A stretch of 64,000 nucleotides of DNA from an uncultured Bacteroidaceae bacterium (GCA_944320955.1 CALUJL010000017.1:1-64000), one strand, 5' to 3'; numbered from the stretch's first letter, positions 33,360 to 42,102 are shown. Translations and numbers: made by a program. Notes: generated by a model not told the origin, from the letters alone.

Positions 33360-33512
33360 CCTTACCGCTTTTTCCCAAAAGCGCCATATCTTTTTCCGGA
33401 AAGTGCTGCATCCTTTTCCAAAAAGTGCTGCATGTTTTTCCGAAAAGCCCAGCCACTTTTTCCGAAAAGCCCCAGTGCCGTCTGCAGACGGCGCAAGGAC
33501 TTTTCCATCCGC
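33360..33512. repeat. 22-bp array, about seven units
   Basis: Exact 22-bp units start at 33381, 33403, 33425, 33447, 33469 and 33491; a 21-bp copy precedes them at 33360. Units two and three are nearly identical (GTGCTGCATCCTTTTCC and GTGCTGCATGTTTTTCC). Across the last boundary lies the 16-bp perfect palindrome GCCGTCTGCAGACGGC. The array occupies the middle of the 634-bp gap between the ABC permease and ispF; 33166-33359 is very GC-rich and I see nothing in it. Confidence 0.85.
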
Positions 33513-33598
33513 GGCACAAACCACCGAACATTTCCCTCTGCGGCAAAGCCCGCAAAGCATAACAAAATGCTACGTCTCCGGATGTATAAAAACAAAAA

Positions 33599-33630
33599 AA
33601 TAGAGACGCAACATTTTTGCGTCTCTACAA
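33599..33630. repeat. Dispersed-type hairpin (11-bp stem)
   Basis: Perfect inverted repeat TAGAGACGCAA (33601-33611) and TTGCGTCTCTA (33617-33627) with a five-base loop, preceded by A-rich sequence. It is AT-richer than the surroundings. I recall near-identical hairpins dispersed through Bacteroides and some cyanobacterial genomes, so this is probably a REP-like or MITE-type insertion. Confidence 0.65.
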
Positions 33631-33715
33631 AACTGTATTCTTTCATTCGGCGGATGCTGTCTGAGCCCCGCAGGGGCGAGTTTCGTCCGCCGCCGGTGCA
33701 GCCCCCTTCTTTTTG

Positions 33716-33751
33716 GTTCGTTTTTCTTCGGGGCAGCGAAGAAAAATGAAC
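33716..33751. repeat. Long hairpin GTTCGTTTTTCTTCG, second dispersed-type element
   Basis: Arms 33716-33730 and 33737-33751 (15 bp, one G-T mismatch) with loop GGGCAG. Together with the hairpin at 33601 and short stems around 33649-33800 it makes a block of about 200 bp of inverted repeats without coding sense. Such TTTTTGGTTCGTTTTTC-type sequences recur in Bacteroidales intergenic regions, as far as I remember. Confidence 0.55.
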
Positions 33752-33782
33752 GGAACAAGCCCCGCAGGCCGCAGGGCTGCAA

Positions 33783-33800
33783 GGGGGCAAGGATGCCCCC
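33783..33800 (-). terminator. Possible hairpin terminator after ispF
   Basis: GGGGGCA (33783-33789) and TGCCCCC (33794-33800) form a tight stem that touches the ispF stop codon. On the minus strand it is followed by CTTGCAG with only short T content, so termination efficiency is doubtful. Confidence 0.4.
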
Positions 33801-34279
33801 TACTCTTTTGTGATTAGCACTACGGCATAGGCCGAGATGCCCTCCTCGCGGCCCGTGAAGCCGAGGTGCTCCGTGGTGGTGGCCTTGATGGAGATGTCCT
33901 CCTCGTCGGCCCCCATGGCGCGGGCGAGGGCGGCTTTCATGGCGGGGATGTGGGGATTGAGCTTGGGCCGCTCGGCGCAGACGGTGATGTCGGCATTGCC
34001 CAGCTCCCAGCCGCGGCTGCGCACGAGCTCCATGGTGCGGGCCAGGAGGAGCTTGCTGTCTATGCCTTCGAACTCGGAGGCCGTGTCGGGGAAGTGGAAA
34101 CCGATGTCGCGCAGGTTGGCCGCCCCGAGCAGGGCGTCGCAGAGGGCATGGATGAGCACGTCGGCATCGCTGTGGCCCTGCAGGCCGAGCGTGTGGGGAA
34201 TCAGCACGCCGCCTATCCAGAGCTGGCGGCCGGAGGCGAGGGCATGGACATCGTAGCCCAGTCCGGTACGGATCTTCAT
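33800..34279 (-). CDS. ispF: 2-C-methyl-D-erythritol 2,4-cyclodiphosphate synthase
   Basis: 159 residues, standard length. The metal-binding GYDVHAL (Asp10, His12) is at the start. GGVLIPHTLGLQGHSDADVL and HALCDALLGA carry the conserved His and Asp, and the C-terminal DEEDISIKATTTEHLGFTGR binds the nucleotide. It cyclises CDP-ME 2-phosphate in the non-mevalonate isoprenoid pathway. It follows porV on the minus strand with a 43-bp gap, a porU-porV-ispF order I also associate with Porphyromonas. Confidence 0.96.
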   Translation of the reverse strand: MKIRTGLGYDVHALASGRQLWIGGVLIPHTLGLQGHSDADVLIHALCDALLGAANLRDIGFHFPDTASEFEGIDSKLLLARTMELVRSRGWELGNADITVCAERPKLNPHIPAMKAALARAMGADEEDISIKATTTEHLGFTGREEGISAYAVVLITKE

Positions 34280-34322
34280 GAGGGAAACGGGATTTTGAGG
34301 GTTAGGGATTCAGGGCGGCGGG

Positions 34323-35510
34323 TCAGCGGCGGCCGAAGAGGTCGCGTATGCCGTCCATGTCGAAGGAGAGGGTGAAACGCAGCGTCTGGTCGAGCGGATT
34401 GCTCTGCGAGGCGGAGAGCAGGTAGCCGGCATCGAGCGAGAAGACGCTCATGCGGAAGCCCGCGCCGAAAGTGTAGTACTTGCGGTTGCCCTTGCTCTCG
34501 CTCTCGTGGTGGTAGCCCGCACGCAGGGAGAACTGGTTGTGGTAGATGTATTCGGCGCCGACGGACCACTGTATCTCTTCGAGTTCTTCCTTGAATCCGC
34601 CGGGGGCATCGCCGAAGGACTTGAAGATGCCGGAGATGGAGGAGATGTTGTAGTAGTCCTCGTCGAGGCGGCGCTGGTAGTCTTCGTCGGACTCGCCGTC
34701 TTCCTTGCGCGGCATGGTGGGGACGAGGAGTTTGTTGATGTCGGCGCTGATGCCGAAGACGTTGTATTCGTTGATCGGGTAGAGGAGCGATCCGCCGAGA
34801 CGCAGGTTGGTGGGGATGAAGACGCTGCGGTCGCCGGAATAGGATATCTTGCTTCCGATGTTGGATATGTTCATTCCGAATGCCAGGTTGCACTCGCGCT
34901 GGCCGATCATGATGTACTTGTTCCAATACATGGCCAAGTCGGCGGCAAAGGCGGAGCCGGGATGCACGTCCGACTCATCGCCGAGGTTGCCCATGTCGGA
35001 GTGGATGAAGCGCAGGGCTACGGCGGCGGAGAAGTTTTCCGACAGCATGCGGGAGTAGGCCAGGTCGATGCTCATCTCGTAGGGGCGCACGTTGTAGCTG
35101 GCTTCGCCCTGGCGGGAGACGGCCACGTCGCCGAGGGAGAAATAATAGATGGAGGCGCTGAGGGCCTGGTAGTCGCCGATGCGGTAGTAGCCTGCGGCAT
35201 TCATGAGGGCGATGTCGTTGACCAGCTTGCGGAGCCAGGGGGTATAGGAAAAGGCGAAGCCGGCACGGCTTATGGTGAAGGGGTATTTGGCCGGGTTCCA
35301 GTACTGCGAGTTGACGTCGGGCTCGGTGGCCGCACCCACGTCGCCCATCGATCCGGCACGGGCGTCGGGGGCAATGTTGAGGGAGCTTACGCCGTATTGC
35401 ACGGGATTGAAGTCGCTGGCCTTGTCCTGGCCGCGCAGGGGGATGAAAGTGAAGGTGAGGAGAACGATGCCAAGCAGGACGGTGCGGCAGGAGGGGAAGG
35501 GATATTTCAT
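34323..35510 (-). CDS. porV: Type IX secretion outer-membrane protein PorV
   Basis: 395 residues from the ATG at 35510 with a signal peptide (CRTVLLGIVLLTFTFIPLRG). The mature protein begins PVQYGVSSLNIAPDARAGSM, the hallmark opening of the PorV/PorQ branch of FadL-like barrels, and has YWNPAKYPF, then FSYTPWLRKLVNDIALMNAA, ending in a barrel strand (LRFTLSFDMDGIRDLFGRR). PorV shuttles type IX cargo from the translocon to the PorU sortase. An in-frame start at 35579 would overlap porU and is less likely. It directly follows porU, and no other type IX component is in the window. Confidence 0.93.
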   Translation of the reverse strand: MKYPFPSCRTVLLGIVLLTFTFIPLRGQDKASDFNPVQYGVSSLNIAPDARAGSMGDVGAATEPDVNSQYWNPAKYPFTISRAGFAFSYTPWLRKLVNDIALMNAAGYYRIGDYQALSASIYYFSLGDVAVSRQGEASYNVRPYEMSIDLAYSRMLSENFSAAVALRFIHSDMGNLGDESDVHPGSAFAADLAMYWNKYIMIGQRECNLAFGMNISNIGSKISYSGDRSVFIPTNLRLGGSLLYPINEYNVFGISADINKLLVPTMPRKEDGESDEDYQRRLDEDYYNISSISGIFKSFGDAPGGFKEELEEIQWSVGAEYIYHNQFSLRAGYHHESESKGNRKYYTFGAGFRMSVFSLDAGYLLSASQSNPLDQTLRFTLSFDMDGIRDLFGRR

Positions 35511-35559
35511 CTTCGGTGCGGTTGTTTCTGTCTTTTCTATAAGCGGAAAAAAGGGGCGT

Positions 35560-38500
35560 TTATTGTGCGAGGACCACAAATTTTAGCACCTCGGAGGTCT
35601 CGCTGCTGCCGTTTTCGGAGACGTGCACGCGGTAGAGGTAGACTCCCTGCGGCAGGCGGGCGCCGTTGGAGGCCGTGAGGTCCCAGGTATAGGTATAGAC
35701 GGTGGAGGAAGTGCGGTCCGCGACGGTCGTTTCCCAGAGGGGACGGCCGGAGAGGTCGAAGACTTCGAAGCGCAGGGTGAGGGCCGAGCCGGGACGGTCG
35801 TGGACGAAACTGAAGGTGACGTGGTCCGTGGCGGGCACGGGGTAGCACGTCAGTTGCCCGAGGGCCGGGGCTTCGGACGAGGAGACGCTGAAGGGGTAGG
35901 AAACGGTGGTGGAGTTGTTCTTCGTGTCCCAGGCGGTGAGGTAGAGGGTATGCTCGCCGTCGGGCAGGGAGGAGAACTGGTATTGCAGCGTGCCCTGGCG
36001 GTAGTCGCCGGAGAGGAGCTGGAAGTAGTCGTTGAGCACGTAGGTATAGTCGGGATCGCGGTCGATGCTGACCGTGAGGTCATGGCCTATGCCGTTTCCG
36101 GCCACATTGATTCCCTCCTCGTCGAAGAGCGTGGCGAAAAGCACGGGGTTCGGCCCTACGGGACGCCAGGGGTCGCGGTCGAAAGCGTTGAGGAAGAGGT
36201 CTATTTCGGGGCCGAGGGAGTCGGTCTGCAGGCCGCCTTCGGCCGTGCCGCCCACGCGGAAGTTGGAAAAGGCGCCCTGCCCTTCCCGACCGTCGAGAGC
36301 ACGGGCGTAGAAGTTGATCATCCCCTGCTCGTCGGAGTAGCTGATGTCGAGCGGAACGGGGAAGCTGATGGAGAAAGCGCCGCCCCGCACGGAGTCGGAA
36401 CCTACGAAGAGGCGGTTGTTGTACTGGTCGAATTCGAAAGCTTCCAGGTCGGTGTCCTTATGGGCGTTGTTGTAGCAGACGACGTGCTCCTTGGCATCGT
36501 AGACCGTGGGGTAGACCAGTCCGGAAAAGTCGGGCACGGGATCGCCCTGCCACGTCTCGATATGGCCTTTGAGCGTGACCAACCCGCCGGCCTGCATCAG
36601 CAAATCGGCCGAAGCGGCGCTCCGCCCGTCGATGGAGTCGAGCACGACGCGGTATTGCGGGAAGGAAAGGCGCAGGGCGGGGTCGCCGATGAGGGAAAAG
36701 TTGAGCTTGTTGGAGTCGTTGCTCAAGTAGACCTCGTTCTTGGCCAGGCGCATGATGTCGCCCAGACGGGGGCTCCGGCCCTCGGAGTCGCGGTCGAAGA
36801 TATGGCCGTTGAAGGCCGTGTTGAGCATATCGTTGTTGGAAGAGAATACGGTGCGGGAGGTGGTGAACAGGGCCACTGCCCCACCCTGCGGATTGAGAAA
36901 GGCGTCTTCGCCGGCGGTGGTGGCCACGTCGTCGTAGCGGCAGAAGTCGCACGTGGCCGTGACCCAGAGTCCCTGGCGGTCGTTGCGCATTGCGCGGATC
37001 TGGGCTCCGGTCAGGAGAAACTCGGCGCTCCATCCGTTCGTGCCGCCATGGCCGGTATAGTTGAGCATCATGAGTCCGTCGTCCACGAGCTCCAGCAACC
37101 GGGCCGTGGCCTGCGGGTAAGTGTGGCCCGCGGCAGTGGAAACGCGCGGATAGGCGTCCTGGTAAAGCCGGACTACGGAGAAAGCGGGGCTCTCCTCTTC
37201 CACCGTCGCAGACAGCTCTTCGGCGGCTTCCATAAAGAGGTTGGAAAGGCGGTTTTCCTCGTCGTCGGCAGCGTAACAGATGCGGTTTTTCCAGACTCCG
37301 CCCTCCTGATTTTCAATATAGGCCACCGTCTTGGCCACCATGTCGGCCGCTTCCTGCTCCGTGCGCACGGGGAATCGGCCCACGCCGAGGTCCATTTTGT
37401 CGGCGCGCAGGTTGACTCCCTCGCCTTCGTCCATCATTCCGAGATAATCGTCGGTCACATAGGAATTGATCTCGGAGACACTGTTCTTCGACTGGTAGCA
37501 GAGCAGGAAATCATCGGGGTCGGAAGAGGACCAGGCCTGGGAGAGCATCCGGTTGTCGTAGGCACAATCGCCCATGAGCAGCAGGTAGGACGGCGATTTG
37601 CCGCCGCTCTCTGCGCGGTCGTAGAACATCTTCATGAAGCGGCGGTAGGCCGTGGCATCGGGAGTGCCGGAGGAAAACTCATTGTAGACCTGGTCGGCCC
37701 GCACCACATGCACCACCATCCCGTCGTGCGCCCTGTGGGCCTCGGCCAGTTGCCCGGCGCTTTCCCGGAAAAGCCCGGAGGCGGGCGTGATAATGACGAG
37801 GTCGGGCTGTTCGAGGCCGTGGAGGTCCTGGTTGTCGACGGTGCCGACAACCGCAGGACTGTCGAAACTTCCGGCAGGATTCACCACCACGTATTCGCGC
37901 AAAGTCGTATTGTCTCCCTTGAACGTGAGCACATCGCCCTCCAGAGTGGCCGGCACCTGGGCATACTCGCCCGGTGTCGTAACATCCCACACAACGGAAG
38001 AAGAAGACGCCCCCGCCACACGATACAGGACGGAAGCCCGCCCGACAGTGGGGAGGCTGCGGAAAGCGGTATAAGACCCGTAGAGACGGAGGTCGCGGCT
38101 ATAGTTGAGCGCCAGATAGTTGAGCCGCCCGCTGACGGAAGTGGGGCGCTCGTGGGTCAACGTCAAGGTGTTTTGCTCGGCAAGGCCGGGGCAATCGTAG
38201 GTAGCGGAAGCGGTAGAGGCCTTATAATATGAATAATAGGAATCGCCCGGGTTGAGCCGTGGCACAGTGAGGCGGCCGATCTGGCTGCCGTTGGCCTCGA
38301 CTTGGAGATAAGTGGCCGCCGTATGGTGTGCGGCGAAGTCGACCGTACAATAGGCCGGCAGGTCGGCACGCAATCCGGGGCAGGAAAAGGAATAAGTGCG
38401 GGTATTGCCCTGGGCAAAGTCGTAGCTGTCATACATTTCGCGGCCGGAAGAGGCCCAATTGTAGCCGTCGACTTCGTAAAGCGCATAGTCGTTGAATACA

Positions 38501-39384
38501 TCTGCCGTATCCGTCGGTAGCCCGGACGGCTCGCCGGACTGGGGAAAGGAGGCTGATTCGGCTGCTTCGGTCAGGAAATAATAGCCGGCGCGGGCATAAA
38601 AATTCTGTTGGCGGCTGAAGTATTCGCGCCGGGCGGAGAGAATCCACTTGACTGTGCCCTGGCCATAGAAAAGAATGCCGTCGGAAACCCGCCAAAGGGG
38701 CACTTCGCAAAGGTCATCGGGCGGCAGTTGATTCAATCCCTCGGGCAGGAGATAGCCCCCGTAGCCATAGAGACGGACGCGGGAGGGGTCGGAAAAGCCC
38801 AATTCACGCAGGCGGCTGTCGGAAAGTTTATAGATTCCAGTAGAGGGAACGCTGATTTTCACCCACCGCCCTTCGGCAAGGAGGGAGTGGGCCGCATAGG
38901 CCTGCACCTTGGGAGCCGCGGCACGCAACGAGGTGCTGCGCGCACTCCGCTTGGCGGCAACTGTCCCCTCGCAGAGAGCCAGGCGGAAAGAGTTGAGGCG
39001 CATGAGCTTTCCCTCCCGATAGACAAAGGGAACGAGGCTGACCTGCAAGCCCCCCTCGTGGCGGGAGCGGGACAAGGCGGTACGGGCCACCGGCTCGGAA
39101 GGAAGCGCCGCAGCCCACTGCTTCAGCGAGGCGGGGAGCTTGACGACTTGGTATTCAGGATAGTCGACCGAGACGGTGTACTGTTTCCCATCGTAGCTGC
39201 GGCCAAGGTTGAAATCGGTGCAGTATTGCGGAAAAGGACTCTCCCCTTGTCGGACAGCGCCTGCGAAAGTAATGCCCAGCGCTGTGGTATCGGCCTGCCA
39301 GCGCAGGGTGACGAAATCACCGGCCCGGAGGCAGACAATCGCCAGCAGAAAGAGAGTGAGAAGACTGAGGCGCAATTTATTCAT
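35560..39384 (-). CDS. porU: Type IX secretion system sortase PorU
   Basis: 1274 residues with signal peptide (LRLSLLTLFLLAIVCLRA). An N-terminal region of about 480 residues is followed by a gingipain-like C25 peptidase domain: DLVIITPASGLFRESAGQLA, SYLLLMGDCAYDNR, the catalytic His779 in NYTGHGGTNGW and Cys812 in VTATCDFCRYDD. A C-terminal Ig-like and type IX sorting-domain-like end follows (LTCYPVPATDHVTFSF, GRPLWETTV, LPQGVYLYRVHVSENG). PorU removes the C-terminal signal of secreted proteins and links them to anionic LPS at the surface. Catalytic residues are intact. Encoded just before porV with a 49-bp gap. Confidence 0.94.
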   Translation of the reverse strand: MNKLRLSLLTLFLLAIVCLRAGDFVTLRWQADTTALGITFAGAVRQGESPFPQYCTDFNLGRSYDGKQYTVSVDYPEYQVVKLPASLKQWAAALPSEPVARTALSRSRHEGGLQVSLVPFVYREGKLMRLNSFRLALCEGTVAAKRSARSTSLRAAAPKVQAYAAHSLLAEGRWVKISVPSTGIYKLSDSRLRELGFSDPSRVRLYGYGGYLLPEGLNQLPPDDLCEVPLWRVSDGILFYGQGTVKWILSARREYFSRQQNFYARAGYYFLTEAAESASFPQSGEPSGLPTDTADVFNDYALYEVDGYNWASSGREMYDSYDFAQGNTRTYSFSCPGLRADLPAYCTVDFAAHHTAATYLQVEANGSQIGRLTVPRLNPGDSYYSYYKASTASATYDCPGLAEQNTLTLTHERPTSVSGRLNYLALNYSRDLRLYGSYTAFRSLPTVGRASVLYRVAGASSSSVVWDVTTPGEYAQVPATLEGDVLTFKGDNTTLREYVVVNPAGSFDSPAVVGTVDNQDLHGLEQPDLVIITPASGLFRESAGQLAEAHRAHDGMVVHVVRADQVYNEFSSGTPDATAYRRFMKMFYDRAESGGKSPSYLLLMGDCAYDNRMLSQAWSSSDPDDFLLCYQSKNSVSEINSYVTDDYLGMMDEGEGVNLRADKMDLGVGRFPVRTEQEAADMVAKTVAYIENQEGGVWKNRICYAADDEENRLSNLFMEAAEELSATVEEESPAFSVVRLYQDAYPRVSTAAGHTYPQATARLLELVDDGLMMLNYTGHGGTNGWSAEFLLTGAQIRAMRNDRQGLWVTATCDFCRYDDVATTAGEDAFLNPQGGAVALFTTSRTVFSSNNDMLNTAFNGHIFDRDSEGRSPRLGDIMRLAKNEVYLSNDSNKLNFSLIGDPALRLSFPQYRVVLDSIDGRSAASADLLMQAGGLVTLKGHIETWQGDPVPDFSGLVYPTVYDAKEHVVCYNNAHKDTDLEAFEFDQYNNRLFVGSDSVRGGAFSISFPVPLDISYSDEQGMINFYARALDGREGQGAFSNFRVGGTAEGGLQTDSLGPEIDLFLNAFDRDPWRPVGPNPVLFATLFDEEGINVAGNGIGHDLTVSIDRDPDYTYVLNDYFQLLSGDYRQGTLQYQFSSLPDGEHTLYLTAWDTKNNSTTVSYPFSVSSSEAPALGQLTCYPVPATDHVTFSFVHDRPGSALTLRFEVFDLSGRPLWETTVADRTSSTVYTYTWDLTASNGARLPQGVYLYRVHVSENGSSETSEVLKFVVLAQ

Positions 39385-39405
39385 AACCCTTCGATAGACT
39401 CTTTT

Positions 39406-40020
39406 TTAGCGAATATGGAAGTCGAGTAGTTTCTCGCCGTCCAAATATCCTTCCAGACGGTCGCCGATCTGCAACGGGGCCGGAACGCCGGGCGAACCGG
39501 TATAGACAAGATCGCCGGTCTTGAGGATATAATAACGGCTGAGGAAGGAGATTCCCTCGTCGACGCCGGTGATCAGCCGGTCGGTGCTGCCGGACTGGAC
39601 AACCTGCCCGTTGATGCGCAGTTCGAACGCCAAGTTCTTCTCCCCTACCGGAGCGACCGGGACGAACCGCCCCACCACCGCCGATCCGTCGAAGCCGACG
39701 GCCAGATCCCACGGGAGGCCCTGCGAAGAGAGCTGCCCGGCATCGCCCCGGGCGAAAAGGTCGACCCCAACGGTGGCTTCCGCATAGTAACGGGAAGCAA
39801 AACGGGCGGGAACGGACTTTCCCAGGCGATTCAAACGGACGACTACCGCCGCCGAAGCGCAGACATCCGTAAGGAAATCCGGGAGAAAGAAAGGCTTCCC
39901 GTCTTTCAGCAGCGCGGAGTCCGGCTTCATATAGAGGTAAGGAACTCCCCGATTAGGAAACGGATTAAAAGCGGGTTTATTGTCCAAGGGATAATTGCTT
40001 CCCCACACGAATATCTTCAT
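39406..40020 (-). CDS. Fumarylacetoacetate hydrolase (FAH) family protein
   Basis: 204 residues from the ATG at 40020. SNYPLDNKPAFNPFPNRGVP and PYLYMKPDSAL open the FAH fold. RYYAEATVGVDLFARGD carries acidic metal ligands, and WDLAVGFDGSAVVGRFVPV, then LKTGDLVYTGSPGVPAPLQIGD close it. Related enzymes hydrolyse or decarboxylate acylpyruvates or oxaloacetate with Mg2+. The first 15 codons overlap the 3' end of rex (44 bp), so the two are translated from one message. Small size fits the FAHD1-like group in Bacteroidetes; the substrate is not known. Confidence 0.85.
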   Translation of the reverse strand: MKIFVWGSNYPLDNKPAFNPFPNRGVPYLYMKPDSALLKDGKPFFLPDFLTDVCASAAVVVRLNRLGKSVPARFASRYYAEATVGVDLFARGDAGQLSSQGLPWDLAVGFDGSAVVGRFVPVAPVGEKNLAFELRINGQVVQSGSTDRLITGVDEGISFLSRYYILKTGDLVYTGSPGVPAPLQIGDRLEGYLDGEKLLDFHIR

Positions 40021-40675
40021 CGCACGAAAGTTGGATGGATTGCATACGGTTGAACATGACGGCCAGATGGGCATAGAGCGAGGTGTTCTGGACCACTACG
40101 TTCCGCGGGGCGCGGATGCGGACCGGCGTAAAGTTCCAGATGGCCCGGATGCCGCTCCGGGCTATGCGGTCCGTAATGGTCTGCGAAACCTCGATGGGTA
40201 CGGTCAGAATGCCGATGTGCACTTCCCGGCAGGAGAAGTACTTCTCGAAAGAATCGATGTGATAAATGGGAATCCCGCTCAATTCGCAGCCGACAAGGGC
40301 CGGGTTGACGTCGAAAGCGGCCACAATCTCCATGCCGAACTGGGCCAGACCGCCGTCGCGCAGGAGGGCGCCGCCCAAATTGCCCACACCGAAGAGAAAA
40401 GCCTTGTGGATCCGGCGAAAACCCAGGCAACTCTCCAACGCTTCCTTCAGCACTTTTATCTCATAGCCCACACGAGTGCGCCCGCTGATCTGCACATACG
40501 ACAGATCCTTGGCTATCTGCGAGGCATCGATGCCCGTGGCCTTGGACATTTGGGTAGAAGAGACAAAACGCTCCCCCTCGTGCTCCAAAAGTTTCACGCA
40601 AGAGAGATACCACGGAAGCCTGCGCAGGGAAGGCTCCGGGATTTTGTTTTCAAAAACTTCATTCTTGAGTGCCAT
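39977..40675 (-). CDS. rex: Redox-sensing transcriptional repressor Rex
   Basis: 232 residues from the ATG at 40675 (MALKNEVFENKIPEPSLRRL). The N-terminal winged helix has LPWYLSCVKLL, SSTQMSKATGIDASQIAKDL and YVQISGRTRVGYEI. The NAD(H)-binding Rossmann domain has AFLFGVGNLGGALL, and the C-terminal helix is for dimer swapping (NTSLYAHLAVMFNRMQ). It represses fermentation and respiration genes until the NADH/NAD ratio rises. A -7 element TATATTTG lies at 40731-40724. No clear Rex operator (TTGTGA-type palindrome) is seen at its own promoter. Confidence 0.93.
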   Translation of the reverse strand: MALKNEVFENKIPEPSLRRLPWYLSCVKLLEHEGERFVSSTQMSKATGIDASQIAKDLSYVQISGRTRVGYEIKVLKEALESCLGFRRIHKAFLFGVGNLGGALLRDGGLAQFGMEIVAAFDVNPALVGCELSGIPIYHIDSFEKYFSCREVHIGILTVPIEVSQTITDRIARSGIRAIWNFTPVRIRAPRNVVVQNTSLYAHLAVMFNRMQSIQLSCDEDIRVGKQLSLGQ

Positions 40676-40723
40676 CTTTTTTCTTTTGGGATTGCAAGAC
40701 GTAGGCAAGCCGCCATAGCACGA

Positions 40724-40731
40724 CAAATATA
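40724..40731 (-). promoter_or_regulatory. rex: -7 element of rex
   Basis: Minus-strand TATATTTG matches TAnnTTTG, 49 bp before the rex ATG. The opposite -7 element of the SUI1-like gene lies 43 bp away, so the two promoters share a short divergent region. Confidence 0.55.
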
Positions 40732-40773
40732 CGGCTTTTTTCCAGAACGGGCAGGAATATGGAAAAAGTTTGC

Positions 40774-40781
40774 TACCTTTG
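40774..40781 (+). promoter_or_regulatory. -7 element of the SUI1-like gene
   Basis: TACCTTTG on the plus strand, 46 bp before the ATG at 40827. No clear TTTG at -33. Confidence 0.5.
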
Positions 40782-40826
40782 AAAGGTAAATCAACATATA
40801 TTCATTTTTTCAATACGGACATCAAA

Positions 40827-41165
40827 ATGAAAAGCAACGACTGGAAAGGACGACTGAACGTGCTCTATTCCACCAACCCGGACTTCCAATACGAATACGA
40901 TGAAACGCCGGAAGCGGAAACCCTCGCCCCCGGGCAGCAGAAACTGCGAGTACAGATCGAGAAAAAGGGCCGGGGAGGCAAGACGGTGACTATCGTGCGG
41001 GGCTTCGTGGGCAAGGACGACGACCTGAAGTCGCTGGCCCGCCTGCTGAAGAACCGCTGCGGAGTGGGCGGCAGCACGAAGGACGGGGAAATCCTGATAC
41101 AGGGAGAACTGAAAGAGAAGGTCTTGGGAATACTCCGGGAGAGCGGCTATACGAACAGCAAATAG
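40827..41165 (+). CDS. SUI1/eIF1-like translation factor (YciH family)
   Basis: 112 residues. GQQKLRVQIEKKGRGGKTVT, then IVRGFVGKDDDLKSLARLLK, then CGVGGSTKDGEILIQGE match the SUI1 fold in order, including the GRGGKTVT beta-hairpin and the KNRCGVGGS loop seen in eIF1 and E. coli YciH. YciH is proposed to affect start-site fidelity and stress translation. The start at 40827 follows the -7 element; an upstream start at 40770 would lie inside the promoter. Single gene, ended by the terminator at 41206. Confidence 0.92.
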   Translation: MKSNDWKGRLNVLYSTNPDFQYEYDETPEAETLAPGQQKLRVQIEKKGRGGKTVTIVRGFVGKDDDLKSLARLLKNRCGVGGSTKDGEILIQGELKEKVLGILRESGYTNSK

Positions 41166-41205
41166 CATCGGGAACCACCAGCCTCCCGGCCGGGAGAAAA
41201 CGAAA

Positions 41206-41241
41206 AGAGCACCGCAGGGCGTGAGGCGTCTGCGGTGCTCT
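41206..41241. terminator. Bidirectional terminator between the SUI1-like gene and tsf
   Basis: 12-bp perfect stem AGAGCACCGCAG (41206-41217) with its complement (41230-41241), 12-base loop, T residues after it on the plus strand and TTTTCG on the minus strand. Confidence 0.85.
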
Positions 41242-41277
41242 TTATGATTGGGAACTTCCGATTTTATGCGGAAAGGC

Positions 41278-42102
41278 TTACTCCTGATTGAGCGTGAAGC
41301 GGCCGAAGGAAAGAACCGTCAGTTCCTTGTCCACGCTCTTGAGGTAATCGGCCACGGTCTTCTTCGGGTCTTTCACATACTCCTGGTTGAGCAGGCAGAC
41401 TTCCTTGTAGAACTTGCTGATGCGGCCTTGCGCAATCCGCTCGATCAGATTCTCCGGCTTACCCTCTTCGCGGGCCTTGTCGGCGGCAATCTCTTTCTCG
41501 CGGGCTATCAGCTCGGCGGGAACTCCGGCCTCGTCTACGGCCACGGGAGCCATGGCAGCAATCTGCATGGCAATCTCATGCGTAACCTCGGCGGGAACAC
41601 CGGCCTTGTTGAAAGCTACGATGGTAGCCAGACGATTTCCCGGGTGGATATAAACTGCGGTCGTGGGGCCTTCTACTACGGAATAGCCGTCCAGTTCCAT
41701 CTTCTCACCCGTCACACCGCTGCGGTCTACCACTGCATCCTGGACAGTGCCTTTGCCCAAGGGCAGAGCTTTCACCTCGTCCAGCGTCTTGCAGCCTGCG
41801 GCCAAAGCGGCATCGATAATATTATTGGTCAGCTCCACAAAGTCGGCATTCTTGGCCACGAAGTCCGTTTCGCACTTCAGGGCGATCATTGCGGCAAAAC
41901 CGTCTTTGTTCTTAGCCATAACGCATCCTTCCGAAGCATCGCGGTCGGAACGTTTTGCTGCGACAGCCTGTCCTTTCTTGCGGATGATCTCCATCGCTTT
42001 CTCAAAATCGTTGCCCGCCTCGGTCAAAGCGTTCTTGCAATCCATCATGCCAGCACCGGTCATCTTGCGCAGGTGCTGGATATCAGCCATTGTAACTGCC
42101 AT
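41278..42102 (-). CDS. tsf: Translation elongation factor Ts
   Basis: 274 residues. The UBA-like N-terminus is MADIQHLRKMTGAGMMDCKN, then the invariant CETDFVAKN motif that contacts EF-Tu. It catalyses GDP release from EF-Tu. It is last in the rplM-rpsI-rpsB-tsf run with 52 bp after rpsB, and is followed by the terminator at 41206. An ATG slightly downstream (42093) is an alternative start. Confidence 0.96.
   Translation of the reverse strand: MAVTMADIQHLRKMTGAGMMDCKNALTEAGNDFEKAMEIIRKKGQAVAAKRSDRDASEGCVMAKNKDGFAAMIALKCETDFVAKNADFVELTNNIIDAALAAGCKTLDEVKALPLGKGTVQDAVVDRSGVTGEKMELDGYSVVEGPTTAVYIHPGNRLATIVAFNKAGVPAEVTHEIAMQIAAMAPVAVDEAGVPAELIAREKEIAADKAREEGKPENLIERIAQGRISKFYKEVCLLNQEYVKDPKKTVADYLKSVDKELTVLSFGRFTLNQE

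Noticed and set aside
33469-33491. Palindrome GCCGTCTGCAGACGGC as a separate operator
   Set aside because: It falls in phase with the 22-bp units and is explained as complementary halves of neighbouring copies.
33360-33512. Possible CRISPR array
   Set aside because: Units are contiguous 22-mers with no spacers, all degenerate, and no cas gene is in the window.
35623-38232. 869-codon open frame on the plus strand
   Set aside because: Antisense to porU; the porU frame carries the C25 catalytic residues and the C-terminal domain.
40724-40781. Rex operator in the rex/SUI1 divergent region
   Set aside because: No TTGTGA-N8-TCACAA-like palindrome is visible; only the two -7 elements.
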